Assembly (NCBI RefSeq): GCF_000003605.2
Contig: NW_003158735.1
Coordinates: 77,215 to 117,370, forward strand
Direction: 5' to 3'
DNA: 40,156 nt
Source: Saccoglossus kowalevskii
Lineage: Eukaryota > Hemichordata > Enteropneusta > Harrimaniidae
In this document: one piece after another, positions 1 to 11,299 of the stretch
Layout of the letters: every line of letters begins with the position of its first letter
Position numbering within the stretch: position 1 is the first letter of the stretch
Made by a program: the position numbers and the translations under genes
The notes under the pieces: generated by a model
Told to the model about the DNA's origin: nothing
What the model saw: only the letters and a program-made list of their open reading frames with translations
Database searches by the model: none

Positions 1-780
1 CTACTTTTATTGTCATTATTCTATGTATTATTTCTAGAAATTAATTAAAATTACTAATCATGCCAAACGTTGGTCTGTACTTGTTTGTGGTGAATGAGAA
101 CATTATATTTTACAGTACTGCATCTAATAATCAGGCTTATATTCATTGCCTACCATCTATTTTGGTGTTATGCTGAGTGTGTATGTTGCCACTTTCTACA
201 ACTAATTGTCTGGGTATAGGGCGCCACCAAGTGGTAGATTTTGATAAATAACTCCCAGGGTTTAAATTTTGGGGATTTTTTTTGCATGGGAAATTACTCG
301 TCTAATGATATTCCATCATATATAAGATCAACAAGAACTTTATTAAACCTTCCTATTTCTCTGAAGGTCTCATGCCACTAATTAACCAATGGCTGCTCGT
401 AGCCCTCAATTTAAATGCCCAGCAAGAACCAATGAAATTTTTTAAATATTATTTTTCTCAGGTGCTCCCTGTTTGAGGGCGTAATCACCTGGGTCAGAGG
501 TGAGACCAACATGTGGTCTTTTGTTTACTACTTAGCGGCTGTGTACCTGTGGGTTTATTCTGTGTGTTAATGGATGTTCTAATCTTGGTGTTTTTCCAGT
601 GATTTCTCTTGGTGCAATGCAAATACAGTAGGTGTGTCTTGTTTACCTGAGATTTGCAAGAGTTTGAGCTGGCCAACATGTTAGTTTTTTTCATATGGTT
701 GATTACTGGCATGTTGATTTCCCATTTTTGAGCCATATTTTCAACTTTCTTCGTCATTTTCATATAGCAATCTCGTCATA
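1..780. other. Non-coding left edge
   Basis: No coding region is recognised here; the minus-strand open frame at 494-763 has no family features. Weak similarity to the N-terminal coding part of the intact sulfotransferase begins near 740-780, so the decayed 5' end of the first sulfotransferase copy probably starts there. One CTCF-like motif lies at 221-234 and is listed separately. Confidence 0.5.
221..234 (-). promoter_or_regulatory. CTCF-like motif
   Basis: Read on the minus strand the 14 bases are CCACTTGGTGGCGC. They match the commonly used CTCF core CCASYAGRKGGCRS at 13 of 14 positions; the mismatch is T for A at position 6. The motif is the only support, and one near-match in 40 kb may be chance or part of a repeat. 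Confidence 0.25.
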
Positions 781-833
781 TGTTAACATTGTCGTCTATG
801 GAAATTCAATTAGTGGTATGAGCCCTACACAGT

Positions 834-1902
834 ATGGAAGTCTCCCCAATCATGAACATTCAGAACAATACTGATAAACAATTATCAAATCACACAGTTA
901 AGGTCTCCAATATTACCAGTCACTATGCCAATGAATCAGTAACCACAGGCCAGTCACATAGACACACCGCGACGTCAATGAAATTATTAGTGATAGATGA
1001 TGAGGGTGTGTGCAAGAAGCTGAATAAAGAACTTCGAGATATCTACAATACTTCTGATGCCGGTAGAAAACCTCTTCCATATTTCTATTTGAGTTATAAT
1101 GAATCAGCACATAGTCAATATCGTGAAGCAAATGTTATTTTTACGCATCTGCCAAAAGTTGGTGGCACATCAGTTGAGAAAATACTGTTGCAGATTACAC
1201 CGAAGGAGGGGGTGTTAAGAAAAAGTTCAGTTGCTCATTGCAGTCAACTATACAAGGAATGTGTTAACTCTAGAAATGATTCTTCACAAACTGTATACTA
1301 TTTGAAATGTACATATGGTATCCATGACTACGTGTTCAAATACAGACCAGTTGCATATATTTCGTGAGCCAATTGCGAAGCTTGTTTCAAGCTACTATTT
1401 CCTAAAGAAAACGCATTGTGGACGTACCCATCCAATTTGTAAAAAGTACTTGCAGAGAACCTCTTCACTCACAGATTTCTTAAAACGTAGTAAAAGTGTG
1501 CATTTACAAGATATGAGTAATAATATGGTACGACTTTTACAGTTTGGCAATAATCCCACAATTGATGATACATTTGAAGATGGACATGGAGCAGTACATT
1601 TATCTGAAGCATATGACATACCTGTTGCTAAGAGAAACATAGAAATCAATATGGCGTTCATTGGCCTGACAGAGGACTTTAAAATCTCTCAAGAAATGCT
1701 AAATCATATATTTGGTATAGCACAGCAAAATGACACTGTTCATATCAACGCTAATACACACAGTGAAATCCTTACAGAGTATGAATTGAATGAACTACGT
1801 ACACGGAATAAATGGGACTTGAAGTTTTATGAATATGCAAAGAAAATTTACCAAGATCAAAAAGAGAACTACTTTAACACAAAAAAGCAAACACTTGTTT
1901 GA
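834..1902 (+). pseudogene. Carbohydrate sulfotransferase, broken copy
   Basis: This is a close copy of the intact sulfotransferase at 20287-21507, alignable almost base for base. The first open segment (834-1367) holds the PAPS 5'-phosphosulfate loop LPKVGGTSVEKIL and then ends in a stop. Compared with the intact copy, 9 bases (GTTACATGG) are replaced by a single A just after GTTGCATAT near 1358. This net 8-base loss shifts the frame immediately before the 3'-phosphate motif FREPIAKLVSSYY, which continues in another frame to 1902. An in-frame 24-base deletion near 1620 removes eight residues equivalent to DVEEKHYL. The N-terminal cytosolic tail and membrane anchor are not recoverable: the region upstream of 834 is diverged and contains stops. 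No complete enzyme can be made. The first segment could still encode a short product lacking an anchor and half the catalytic fold. Confidence 0.88.
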
Positions 1903-2440
1903 TAAAATAATGTATAAACATAGAAAGCTTCTTGGAATGCCTATTTGACACACTATGTAGTATAATTATTATATTTGATTAAATTGTATTTTAACTTGGA
2001 AACATTTCTATTCATTATATGGATGAATATAAATAATAAAATACAATCAAAAAAATTTCAGATAATTCAGCAATTTATATTAAGAATAATTCATAACGAA
2101 CTGTAATTCCTATGCACTATAAATATTTTTCACAATTCCTGATTACACAAAAATATTACAGAAAAAAAGTTTATTTGCTATATTCTCCATATTTTTGTCT
2201 TTTTTGTCTTAAATTATGAATGAAAGAAGCTGTAGAATGTTCAACAACACATGTATGAACAATAACTTTATTAGATATGATTTTACTTGGTAGAAATACT
2301 GTTTTTCTGCATAAAAACGAAAGAATTTCACAATGTCGAAAACGTAAAGCCTTTAATGCAATAGGTCAGTTCTCGATTATTATTAGCCGGCCCATTATCA
2401 GCGCATTTGGAAATGTGATACAGACAGAAACAGCAAAATT
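1903..2440 (+). repeat. 3' flank shared with 21508-21990
   Basis: The sequence after the stop of the first sulfotransferase copy matches the flank of the second copy well beyond the polyadenylation signal (AATAAA at 2035-2040), with small insertions and deletions, to about 2440. Homology of flanking DNA on both sides of the poly(A) signal indicates duplication of genomic DNA rather than reverse transcription of an mRNA. The intact copy lost about 14 bases around the stop: here the end is LV followed by TGA, there LV followed by TAA. Confidence 0.8.
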
Positions 2441-3893
2441 CAGTATGTATAATAGTAGATGCCTGTTATATTTAAATGATCATTTGCACATCTATTATGT
2501 GATTAATAATAATAATGTAGGTCGCACTTGTGATTGCTGTCAAAACATTATTAATTATTGCATTCGTCAACTTTTTATTCAGATAAAACATTTTATAGTG
2601 TCACACCCATATCAACAACTTCTCTTTTTTATCTGTTAGACCCATTCAGTTGGCTGGTACCCACATAGCTTTGGTTATTTGCAGTATGTTCATTACTTAG
2701 GGCAATTAACATTAAGTTTGAAATGTAATATAATAATAATCATTTTCTTATTTTTAATGACAGAAGTATTGCTTCGAGATCCGTTCGAACGGCAACTGTT
2801 GTCGCCGGTATCCACGTATATCCATGTCTCTCAACGCCCTTCAGTTGAATGAAAACAAAGTGAATCGCAATATTGTCTATCCAATGCAGTTCACCAGTTT
2901 AAGCCATTAAAATACACGCGCATCAAATACCAATAGCATAACTAGCAATACATCTGTGAAACCAACAATCAAAACCAAGACAATTAATAGTAATATGTAC
3001 TGTCAATTAGGGACGGTATTTCAATGGGTGATAGGGAGGGAACACCAAGTTCGTATAGTTTAAATCAGATAATCGCTTCTAGATGTTTCTGACTAAAAAC
3101 GCCTTCACAGAAACAGAAATATCGTATTTGTTTCTATTAGTAGATTGATTAGTTCCCTGTAAGAGTGACACATTGAATGATGCATTTAAAATCTAATGGA
3201 CACGGCAATGTGTAGTTTACACTAGTATATAATCGACAGAACTATAGTACAGCTCATGTCACAGGATTACTGGTAATACAGTACAGCCTTGGAAACATAT
3301 GTTTAACAACCAAGAAAGAATGTTCTAATGCGACTATAAAAACGATGTAGAATTGACCCCCCCCCTGCAACTGGCCTTTTACTTGGATTAGAATATGGAT
3401 CAGTTGAAAGCTGCTAATACCATTATTAGCTGTTACTAATATGTTTGCACACAAATAAAATACAACAATCCCACCAAGCTGTCGCTTTGATAAGGGGCCG
3501 TCAAATTAAATTAGGTATCAATTTTGAATGAAAATATATATATATATTAAATGGTTGCCAATCACAGTTAAATACATTCACTAATAATTGTCTACCCCAT
3601 TTTCAGGTCTAAATTAGGTTGATTCAACTACTTCGAATATAATTTGCAAACTGATTCTCTCGTAAAACAGTGCATATGTATAGGTTATAGTAGTTGATGT
3701 TTTACCAAAATAAGTAATTATTTAAAATAATTTATTCTGCTTGTTCTCCATTTTGGTCATTAAGGAAAATAATATTTAAATATTGTTTTCATTCATTTAT
3801 TATTGAATTTATTATACGTTTCACATAGTTTCATTAAATGCACCATATAGTGGATATTATAAGGCTGAAGCTGTGTTAATTGTATATTGCAAT
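2441..3893. other. Non-coding spacer
   Basis: No gene is recognised. The stretch contains short simple runs (a C run at about 3358-3365 and a TA run near 3536-3547). Open frames here (such as 2277-2639 on the plus strand and 3254-3454 on the minus strand) lack any family motif and look like chance. Confidence 0.5.
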
Positions 3894-4933
3894 ATGGTGA
3901 CCAAAAACGCATTGGAAATAATAGCGCGCTGTCTGTGTATTGCCGCCATTGTAGCATTGTTCATTTTCTCAACGGGAAACTATAACAGTTATTGGATATT
4001 TAACAACCGTTTTAAGTGTGCGTGTGGTTTGGATAGTCTGGTGCCGAGTATGCACGCGCGAGTCCAGGGACATTATTCAAATAATGATACATTCACAAAC
4101 ATGAACAGGCTGGATCAAGCGTGATGAAAACAAAATTAGTTAGAATAAGCTCAGATATACAGAAACGTTATGGTTTTATCGTTGTGCAGTTTTTTAACCA
4201 TGCTTACTTGAATATGACAAAGAGTTGGATTTGTAACGTGGATTGTTTTGATGACGTATTGGAACAAACGGTGTTTATTACTACTGACCAAGCTGCGTAC
4301 GATCAATTACTTGGTTGGTGACCTGAACTGAATGTCAGGCTTATAGAATTCGGAACAGAAGATCCTATGTCATATGGGCGTGTCAATTATTATCAATTTG
4401 GACTGTTCCGCGTGAGGATGATTAATAAGTTGTTGGCGAGTAATATTAGCATATTAATAACCGAAGCTGACGCTGTGTGGTTTGGAAACCCATTTCATCT
4501 GTTTCGTGAAAAGCCAACTCCATAAGATATGCACGTAAATGTCGCAAATTACACTGATGAATCACAATTATGTGCTGGCTTTTTGTACCTCAATGCAACA
4601 AGGGCAACGCAGCGAGTGTGGAATACACTACCCACAAGACTAGGTAAACGTATGAGCAAGTTTAAACAAGGACAGCAGAACAATCATTTTCGTGGTTCGG
4701 AACAAGTAATGTTATCCAACATTGCTATTCGCGAGGACCCCATCAGATTGACTTATCTTCCCAGAAACAGATTTGTCAGTGGGCAGTTGTACCATAGTGA
4801 AGATATGCAGCAAAACAACAGTCCAGTTGTTTTGCAAAACTATTATGCTACCGGTAATGAGAACAAAATAAGAAGAGCCCAGAAGTGGGAATACTGTTTT
4901 TTGTCAAAAAAATACCACACAGTGCCTCCATGA
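3894..4933 (+). pseudogene. Nucleotide-diphospho-sugar transferase-like gene, disrupted (copy 1)
   Basis: ATG at 3894 has A at -3 and starts a type II membrane protein N-terminus: about 8 residues, then a hydrophobic anchor (LEIIARCLCIAAIVALFIFS) and a stem, ending at TGA 4122-4124. The catalytic domain continues in another frame from about 4112 with FFNHAYLNMTKSWICNV and FITTDQAAYDQLL, then ILITEADAVWF with the acidic EADAVW motif at 4463-4480, and ends at 4933. This order (FFNHAY-like strand, YYQFGLFR segment, acidic D-x-D-like motif, late LCAGFLYLNATRA block) is what I know from the Nucleotid_trans family (PF03407), which includes plant RG-II xylosyltransferases and many uncharacterised invertebrate Golgi proteins. 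Lesions are one frameshift near 4080-4125, TGA at 4319-4321 and TAA at 4523-4525. Apart from these the reading frame is well preserved. The family call is from memory of motifs; donor sugar and acceptor are unknown. Confidence 0.75.
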
Positions 4934-6120
4934 TAAATGTCAACGCTTAAAATCTAAATCGCTCTGATTTTTATAATATAAAAAGTTATGGTATAACTTG
5001 TGATCCCATTTTTGTGAAAAGCGTTCTACGTACTATACAGACAAAACAATATACATTTCTAATCATGTATCCAATAATTAAAATTGTATTTCTTAAAGTG
5101 TTTGCCTAGTATACCCACCCACTGTATATAATAAGCCTTTCAAAGTTGTTGTCACTGATATCATGCAACTGAATTAATAAGGACGCGCTTATTTTCTGAT
5201 ATATAAATGCTTGATGTTTTTGAGGGGCACTGATCAAATGCGTTGCACCAGTCTGACTCTCATGATCATACTTGTATGTAGTGGGATGATTAGTATTTGG
5301 TCTACTGTTCAAGTTGGGCATAACCTGTTAAATGAACGTTAAATGGAGTAAATGAACATTCATTTTTTGAAAAAGATCAGACATTGAAACAAGTTACAGT
5401 GTAACACCAAAAACTTTGAAGAATTCGAATCTCCAAATGCTGTGTAATTTGTTTTAATTTCGAAGTTAGCTAACAATGCATTGTATACAAATAAACCTAT
5501 AATTCATGGTTTAATACGACCTTACACATTTAAGAATGTTCCCGAGGGACAACTCAGTTAACGAGCAGAGACAGTCACTGTGTGCAATTTGAATTACATG
5601 TAATTACAGGTAAATGAGGATTGGAACTCGTGATCACGACAAACGTCTCGCCCCTGCAGGTAAACTTGTTTCTCGTCAACCCACAGTCAATCACCCAAAA
5701 CGAATATCGTCAAATTTCATGTAATTATGGAAAGACAGGGATTGGTGTACACAATTTCCAGAGGATACTAAGGCTAATTGTAAAGAAAAATGACTATCAA
5801 ATCAATACTATAAAGCAATCACCACTTCAAACAGCTGACGATTTTACACACACGATGTTTGGTTAAATGAATTAAACATTTGAAGGAGCCTTACTATAAT
5901 CATCATCAACATGTCAAGACATCATTTCCCAAATTGATAATTATATTGATAATGTCGTACAAAAATGAACCTTCTTTACATAAACAATTAATCCCAGTTA
6001 GCGCCGGTTGCAGACAAAGCAGTGTAAATTCACTCACACATTAAAAAATAAGTATAAGAAAAATGTTTTAAACAATTAAATTCATCTAAAGTAGTGAACA
6101 CTCATAGTGATCTCTCACTT
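4934..6120. other. Spacer in block A with a tRNA-like repeat
   Basis: No gene is recognised. Around 5605-5690 lies a short sequence whose minus strand ends in a Pol III B-box-like string (GAGTTCCAATCC) and whose plus strand carries the core TCTCGTCAAC (5671-5680), seen also near 12015, 17010 (inverted) and 19230. The open frame 5621-5866 overlaps this and is not credible as a gene. Confidence 0.4.
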
Positions 6121-7106
6121 ATTATAAAATATTTGCAAATAATTACTTAAACGTTCTAGATATGCATAACTCATTTTCTATGTAAAATATCGATACATTG
6201 CAATACAAACGTTAATCCTGAGATGGAGACTTATCATTTAATATTTGTAATCTTGACAACAAGTTTATTTATCGTTATGCAAATGTTTACCCAACAGAGG
6301 TAACCATGAAGTTTTAGCAACCTGAGAGCTCATTGTCAAGCACGACGAATTTGCTCTGCGTCTCACTAAAATGTATGTCTGGTGAACATTTGTATTATTA
6401 TACCGAATATATCTGGACATACAGCTTTATCGACCTAAATAGCTCATTGTCTACTGAAGCGAAAACTTAATTTCAAAAGCTAGAAAATCCAGTCAGCAGA
6501 AACAGACAGAAATTTTCAATGCTGGTTTTACTGTTAAAGTTGGTGAATAACTCGAGCATTTTGTGACGTAAATATGCAAGTCAGAGCATTACAGTACCGT
6601 GTCGGATGTTCATATACTGATGTATATAATATTAACGATGTGCAGTTATGTATATGTAGTATTGGCTGTCACCAAATAAGGATAATATAGTATATTATAT
6701 GTTTCGAATTAATTGCAATATAATAACTGATCAGTGAGTTCAATATACGAATGTGAATATGTGTAACTCGGCTATGTCTCATGTTTCCCTACGGATAATT
6801 TAAACAACTAAACCCTCAAATATGTCCTCAACAATATTAGGACAACAATATAAACACTGTTATTTTAATTGTACTGCAATTGAATTGAATAATTTAAATT
6901 GTATGTCAATGGTTTATATATAAGAACAATTATTTGCAAATACTAGGTATTAAACAAATATAATAATTAGTACACATTTATCTGTAGTTGGTGTATTGCT
7001 CCATATGACAAATAAAAAAAGTCATCATTTGTGTATTTTATTACTTTATTATATAAAATGTGTATATCAATAACGCGTAAAACACTATAAGACTGGTTAA
7101 CTAGCA
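6121..7106. repeat. Spacer repeat, copy A (pairs with 13261-14741)
   Basis: Long, interrupted similarity with 13261-14741. Shared markers are ACGTTCTAGATATGCATAA (about 6152 and 13301), GATGGAGACTTATCATTTAATAT (about 6222 and 13372), GGCTGTCACCAAAT against CGCTGTCACCAAAT, and TTTGTGTATTTTATTACTT near the end. No coding potential is visible in either copy, so the match reflects duplicated non-coding DNA. Confidence 0.8.
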
Positions 7107-8187
7107 TTCTGAGTGGGAAGAGTAATTGAATAGAAAAAGACTTTTAGTACGAACGTTGGGGGCGTTGTTGCAAGTAACAGGAAACTGTTCAGCATTATGA
7201 GGCGTTTTGGAAAAGAGATTGTCAGTCTATGCCGTCGTTGCAAGGAATATACAAAAAAAATATTTTCCGGGTATTTAGAACAAAAACTGTAAAGTAATTT
7301 GGGACAGATCGGTTAATCGGTTCAGACAAATTGCGTGAAAGATCTTAATTAGTGTAAATATGATATTTACACTGTACTGAATTACAATCTTTATTAACTT
7401 TCCCATGGGCGTATTTATTTTAATTTAGTATTTTTAAATATGTAAATGGTATTCTCGTCCTATCTTGAATTGTAATGTCACAGAACGTAGCAATATATCG
7501 TTTCGAAATTCCTTTACAACTATATTCTGATATTTTAATATTTCAACTGCATGTTTTAGAAGAAACACCAATTATATAATACCTCGAGATGTTGTTTGTT
7601 TTAAAATGTGTATGTTTAATTTCTTTGTATTTGTGCTGTTATCCTATTCTATAATCACAATCGTTCTGTCATTGCGGATTTTTTATTTTGTAGTCTACAA
7701 TGTTATAATCTGTGTTGGGAACATTACATAAATAACATAAATGAATTGAACAGTATACGAAAGAGAGAAAAATGTGGTCAACAGAGAATGCTTATCTGCG
7801 GCTCAGAACCATTTTGCTAATTATCAATGGCACAATAATTTACTTCTCAAATATAAAACGCTGGTGCAATCAAAATAAATAAGTGATTTGTTTTCAATTT
7901 TGACTGGTTACTTAATACATCGTTATAGAGAGAATATGGTGCGAGATACACCACCTTTGTTTGCCAATGCACAGTACCTACAGCCGTAAGCAGTACGTGT
8001 GTTCTTTGGTGCTGGTTGTTTAGTGCTGTCAACTATTTTCAAACTTTAATTTTATTCGGATATTATCTGCTTCTACGACTATTCGAAAAACACAATTTGT
8101 ATACATTTACATATTGACTGAACTAACTATACATACATGGAATTCCACGTAATACATTTCTTTGACCCTGTAGTATAACTGTAGTGT
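7107..8187. other. Non-coding spacer
   Basis: About 1.1 kb of AT-rich DNA without a recognisable gene or a clear match elsewhere in the window. The minus-strand open frame at 7847-8032 has no family features. Confidence 0.5.
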
Positions 8188-8515
8188 ACTCAAACACCCC
8201 ATTGTCCAAACGTCCAAAAGAGAGGGAATAATTATTTACTACAATTGTTTGGGTTTATTCATTCCTGTTTTACTAACGGTATTATTCAAAAACGCAAATT
8301 GCTTTATAAGCTTGTTTGGTCTTCAATAATGGTATCCGATGAATACGTTTACAATGACACACAATCATTCGAGCGTTTCTCTCGATATGATTTGTTATTA
8401 TCACTGTGCTCTATTGATATTTGATGATTCGTTTATAAACAAGGTAAGATTCTCATCTATTCGGCAATTAGCATTATTTGTTTATATAATTTAAAACACC
8501 TTGGCAGACTAACTC
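8188..8515. repeat. Spacer repeat, copy A (pairs with 16253-16630)
   Basis: Similarity to 16253-16630 is continuous by eye, from CAAACACCCCATTGTCCA against CAAACACTCCATTGTCCA to CTTGGCAGACTAACT in both. It marks the right end of block A. The next recognisable element to the right is the truncated glycosyltransferase copy at 8869. Confidence 0.8.
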
Positions 8516-8868
8516 AGAGTGCGCTCACGCTGAACGAGGTAAACACAAGGTGGTTGATTATTATTGTACCATAAGTTGCTCATTCAGCGTTGATGTTGTT
8601 CGATCAATATAACGCCCAACCCTTTTATCACACGATAATCGGACAGTGATTGTGGTAAATGCAGGGAGCACCAGAGTACAGCAGGCGACAACACCTGATT
8701 ACGTGATCGTTTTTTTAATGAACGCTCACGATTATCTAATCAGTGAGTGTAATACAATGTATCCTCGGTAGATGGGCGAAAAAAACATACGGGGCAGCTG
8801 GAGTAAGACGGTGATTTTGTACTGAATTTCCACCTGCAATTTGACATGGGACTGTTTTAAAAGCGGCC

Positions 8869-9895
8869 AATTACTACTGACCAAGCTGCATACGATGGGA
8901 TACTCGGTTGGCGACTTGGTTGACTGCATGTCGTACTTATAGTATTCTGAACAGAAGATTCTATATCATATGAGTATGTCAATTATTATCAATTTGGACT
9001 GTACCGTGTAAAGATAATTGATAAGTTGTTGTCGAGTAATATGAGTGTATTAATGATTGAATCCGACTACTTCAAGTTTATGCATAAATTAACACCCAGG
9101 CTAGTTGTCTGTACGTTTGTTGTAACACTGTTCAACCAAAAACAATGCTCCGACGGCGTTTTGAAGATAAACACATTGCCAACCATTTCAAAACAAAAGG
9201 TAAAAGCGTCTAGGAGCTATTTTTTTAAAGTAGTGGGATGTTCATTAAAACGAAGCTGAGATAATTGCTAATTTGCATAACCATTCACTCAGTAAGAAGT
9301 TTGCTAATGTTCATAATTAAAATGGCTGTAACAGTTCCAAATTTAAATGTATTATCGTTTTGTAAAAACGTAAATATAGTGCATAATATGGAGATCACGT
9401 CATTACTTTTTTTACCATGTTTCTTTTTTAATATTATGTACAGCCATGCTAAATCTTGCTAAGCATTCAAAAGAGAGAATGTTTGCACCTGTTATCTATA
9501 TTTTAAAATCGTCTTTCGAGTATGTTCAACTATTCAAAATTCTACAAAATTTTATCAGTCTCTAGCCAAGACTGTTTTGATAATAAAAAGCAAGAAAAAA
9601 GTTTCACTCCCAAGTGCCTACAAACCTGCATCTCTACCTCAAAAAAGGACACAGAACAATTATATACTAGGTTAGGAACAAGTAATGTTACTAAACATTG
9701 CTATTCGTGAGGATCTTCCAGAGACAGATTCATTAGTGGGCAGTGGTACCATAGTGAGGATATGCAGCAAAATATCAGTCCAGTTGTTTTGCGAAACAAC
9801 TATGCTACTGGTAATGAGAACAAAATAAGAAGAGCCCAGAAGTGGGGATTCTGGTTTTTTTTTTCAAAAAACACAACACAGTGTTCACCTGATAC
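8869..9895 (+). pseudogene. Nucleotide-diphospho-sugar transferase-like gene, remnant (copy 2)
   Basis: Homology to copy 1 begins abruptly at the equivalent of TTDQAAYD, so the anchor, stem and first part of the catalytic domain are missing. The next about 200 bases match copy 1 but carry stops (for example TTGGTTGACTG, read LG-stop). The acidic motif has become IESD at about 9056-9067. Similarity then stops for roughly 570 bases (9068-9634) and resumes through GGAACAAGTAATGTTA and ATATGCAGCAAAA to the C-terminal part ending near 9895. More decayed than copy 1 and certainly non-functional. The interruption is either an inserted element or a region diverged beyond recognition. Confidence 0.82.
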
Positions 9896-10189
9896 ATGTC
9901 AACTCTTAAATTATATATAACTTGTATTCCATTTTTGTGAAAAGAGTTATATGTACTCTACTGACCAAAAATATACATATATCGAATAATTAAATAATTT
10001 ATATAAATAATAAAAAGGTTACTTCTTAAGGTGTTCTATATACCATGCATAGATAAGGCACTGTAGCTGTTAAGTGCTACCTACTTTATATATTAATCCT
10101 TTCAAAGTTGTTGTCACTGATATATTGCAACTGAAGTAATACAGATTTGAGAATGTTCTGAGTTCACTCATGCTTATTTTAGCTAGTTG

Positions 10190-11100
10190 AGGTTTAAAGG
10201 AAAAGTCAAGCCAAACAACATAATGATCCCTCAAGAAATAGCTCCACAAATGTAGAAGAATGCAATGTACAGTTTTTTTATATCACATTTCCTTCTCTAG
10301 ATATTCAACTTTTCATCAGTATTATGTAGTCAGCCATCTTGATTCTCAAGCAAAGGATAATGGGTAAAGTATGACATCATAGAATCTGTTGTCAGAAATT
10401 GAGAAAATGATTTTATCTATCATTTCAAAAGTGTATCTTCAATTTGGCTGAAAGTTTAGAACATGATAGTATACATGTACTGGTGCCAAACATGCATTTA
10501 ATGTGTCGAACCCAATTATCTGAGAGTATTAAATTGTTAGCCTTCACTTTCCTTTTAAGACCATCAAGTAACAATGGGCAGGCTGACTGCTTCCTTCTAA
10601 AGTGACAATTAAAAACAACTAATTGTGAAATATACAAGTACCGAGACTTATCAATCACATTTAATGACACAGAATTCACGTGTCTACAACCCAAAGCAGA
10701 AATCAGTCTTCCTGAGCAGCACAACCAACCCCCAAACAGATTAAACCCATATCTTTGAAGGGTCGACATTTCAACAAATAGATAAACTGAACACATGCTT
10801 TTTAAACATGCAAGTAAGTCCTACTCTGTTTGGAATTGAAAATGTCATATTTGGGTTAGATGTTTAATATATCCCACAAACAAGAAGAGCACAAAGACTA
10901 ACCACGGTCTGTATGGCACAAACAGATTAAAGATACAGTACATAAACTAAATAATGATATATAAATAGAAATATCATCTGAAAATTAATCAGATCTCATC
11001 ATACAGTTTCGGAGAACAGAACCTTAAACTCAACAGAAATCTCAATTATTCCCCGGAATTATATAACTTATTTCATGGATATATAAACAATCAAATTATA
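10190..11100. mobile_element. Unidentified insertion in block B
   Basis: The region has no counterpart between the matching block A segments 4975-5180 and 5425-5700, so it was probably gained in block B. The left edge is near GGTTTAAAGGAAAAGTCAAG. A minus-strand frame of 123 codons (10425-10796) starts at ATG but resembles no family I know. I could not find terminal inverted repeats or a clear target duplication, so the element type is unknown. Deletion from block A is the alternative. Confidence 0.35.
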
Positions 11101-11299
11101 TTAAGTTACGTTAATCAGCAGCTCCAAATGCTGTGTAATTTGGAACTAGATGGTACGCCGAGTCTAACTAAGAATGCATAGTATATGTCTACACACAAAT
11201 AAGTTAATTAGAGACAATCACTGTGTGGAATTGAATGTAATTGCGGATAAACGAAGATATATACAATATAACACTAAACAGGATTCGAACTCGTGATAA

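Larger units (their letters stand above)
4268..8515 (+). repeat. Duplication block A
   Basis: Segments in this stretch recur in the same order and orientation in 8869-16630. Pairs seen by eye: 4268-4470 with 8869-9067; 4665-4930 with 9635-9895; 4975-5180 with 9910-10140; 5425-5700 with 11110-11299 plus 11994-12050; 6121-7106 with 13261-14741; and 8188-8515 with 16253-16630. Block A is the shorter copy. The parts between the matching segments either diverged beyond recognition or are insertions in one copy. Confidence 0.7.

Noticed and set aside
494-763. 89-codon minus-strand frame at the left edge.
   Set aside because: Low-complexity composition, no family motif, and it overlaps the decayed 5' region of the sulfotransferase copy.
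3873-3893. Upstream GTG start for sugar transferase copy 1.
   Set aside because: Same reason; the ATG at 3894 gives a normal short cytosolic tail before the anchor.
5621-5866. 81-codon frame as a small gene.
   Set aside because: It begins inside a dispersed tRNA-like repeat and is not preserved in the paralogous block B.
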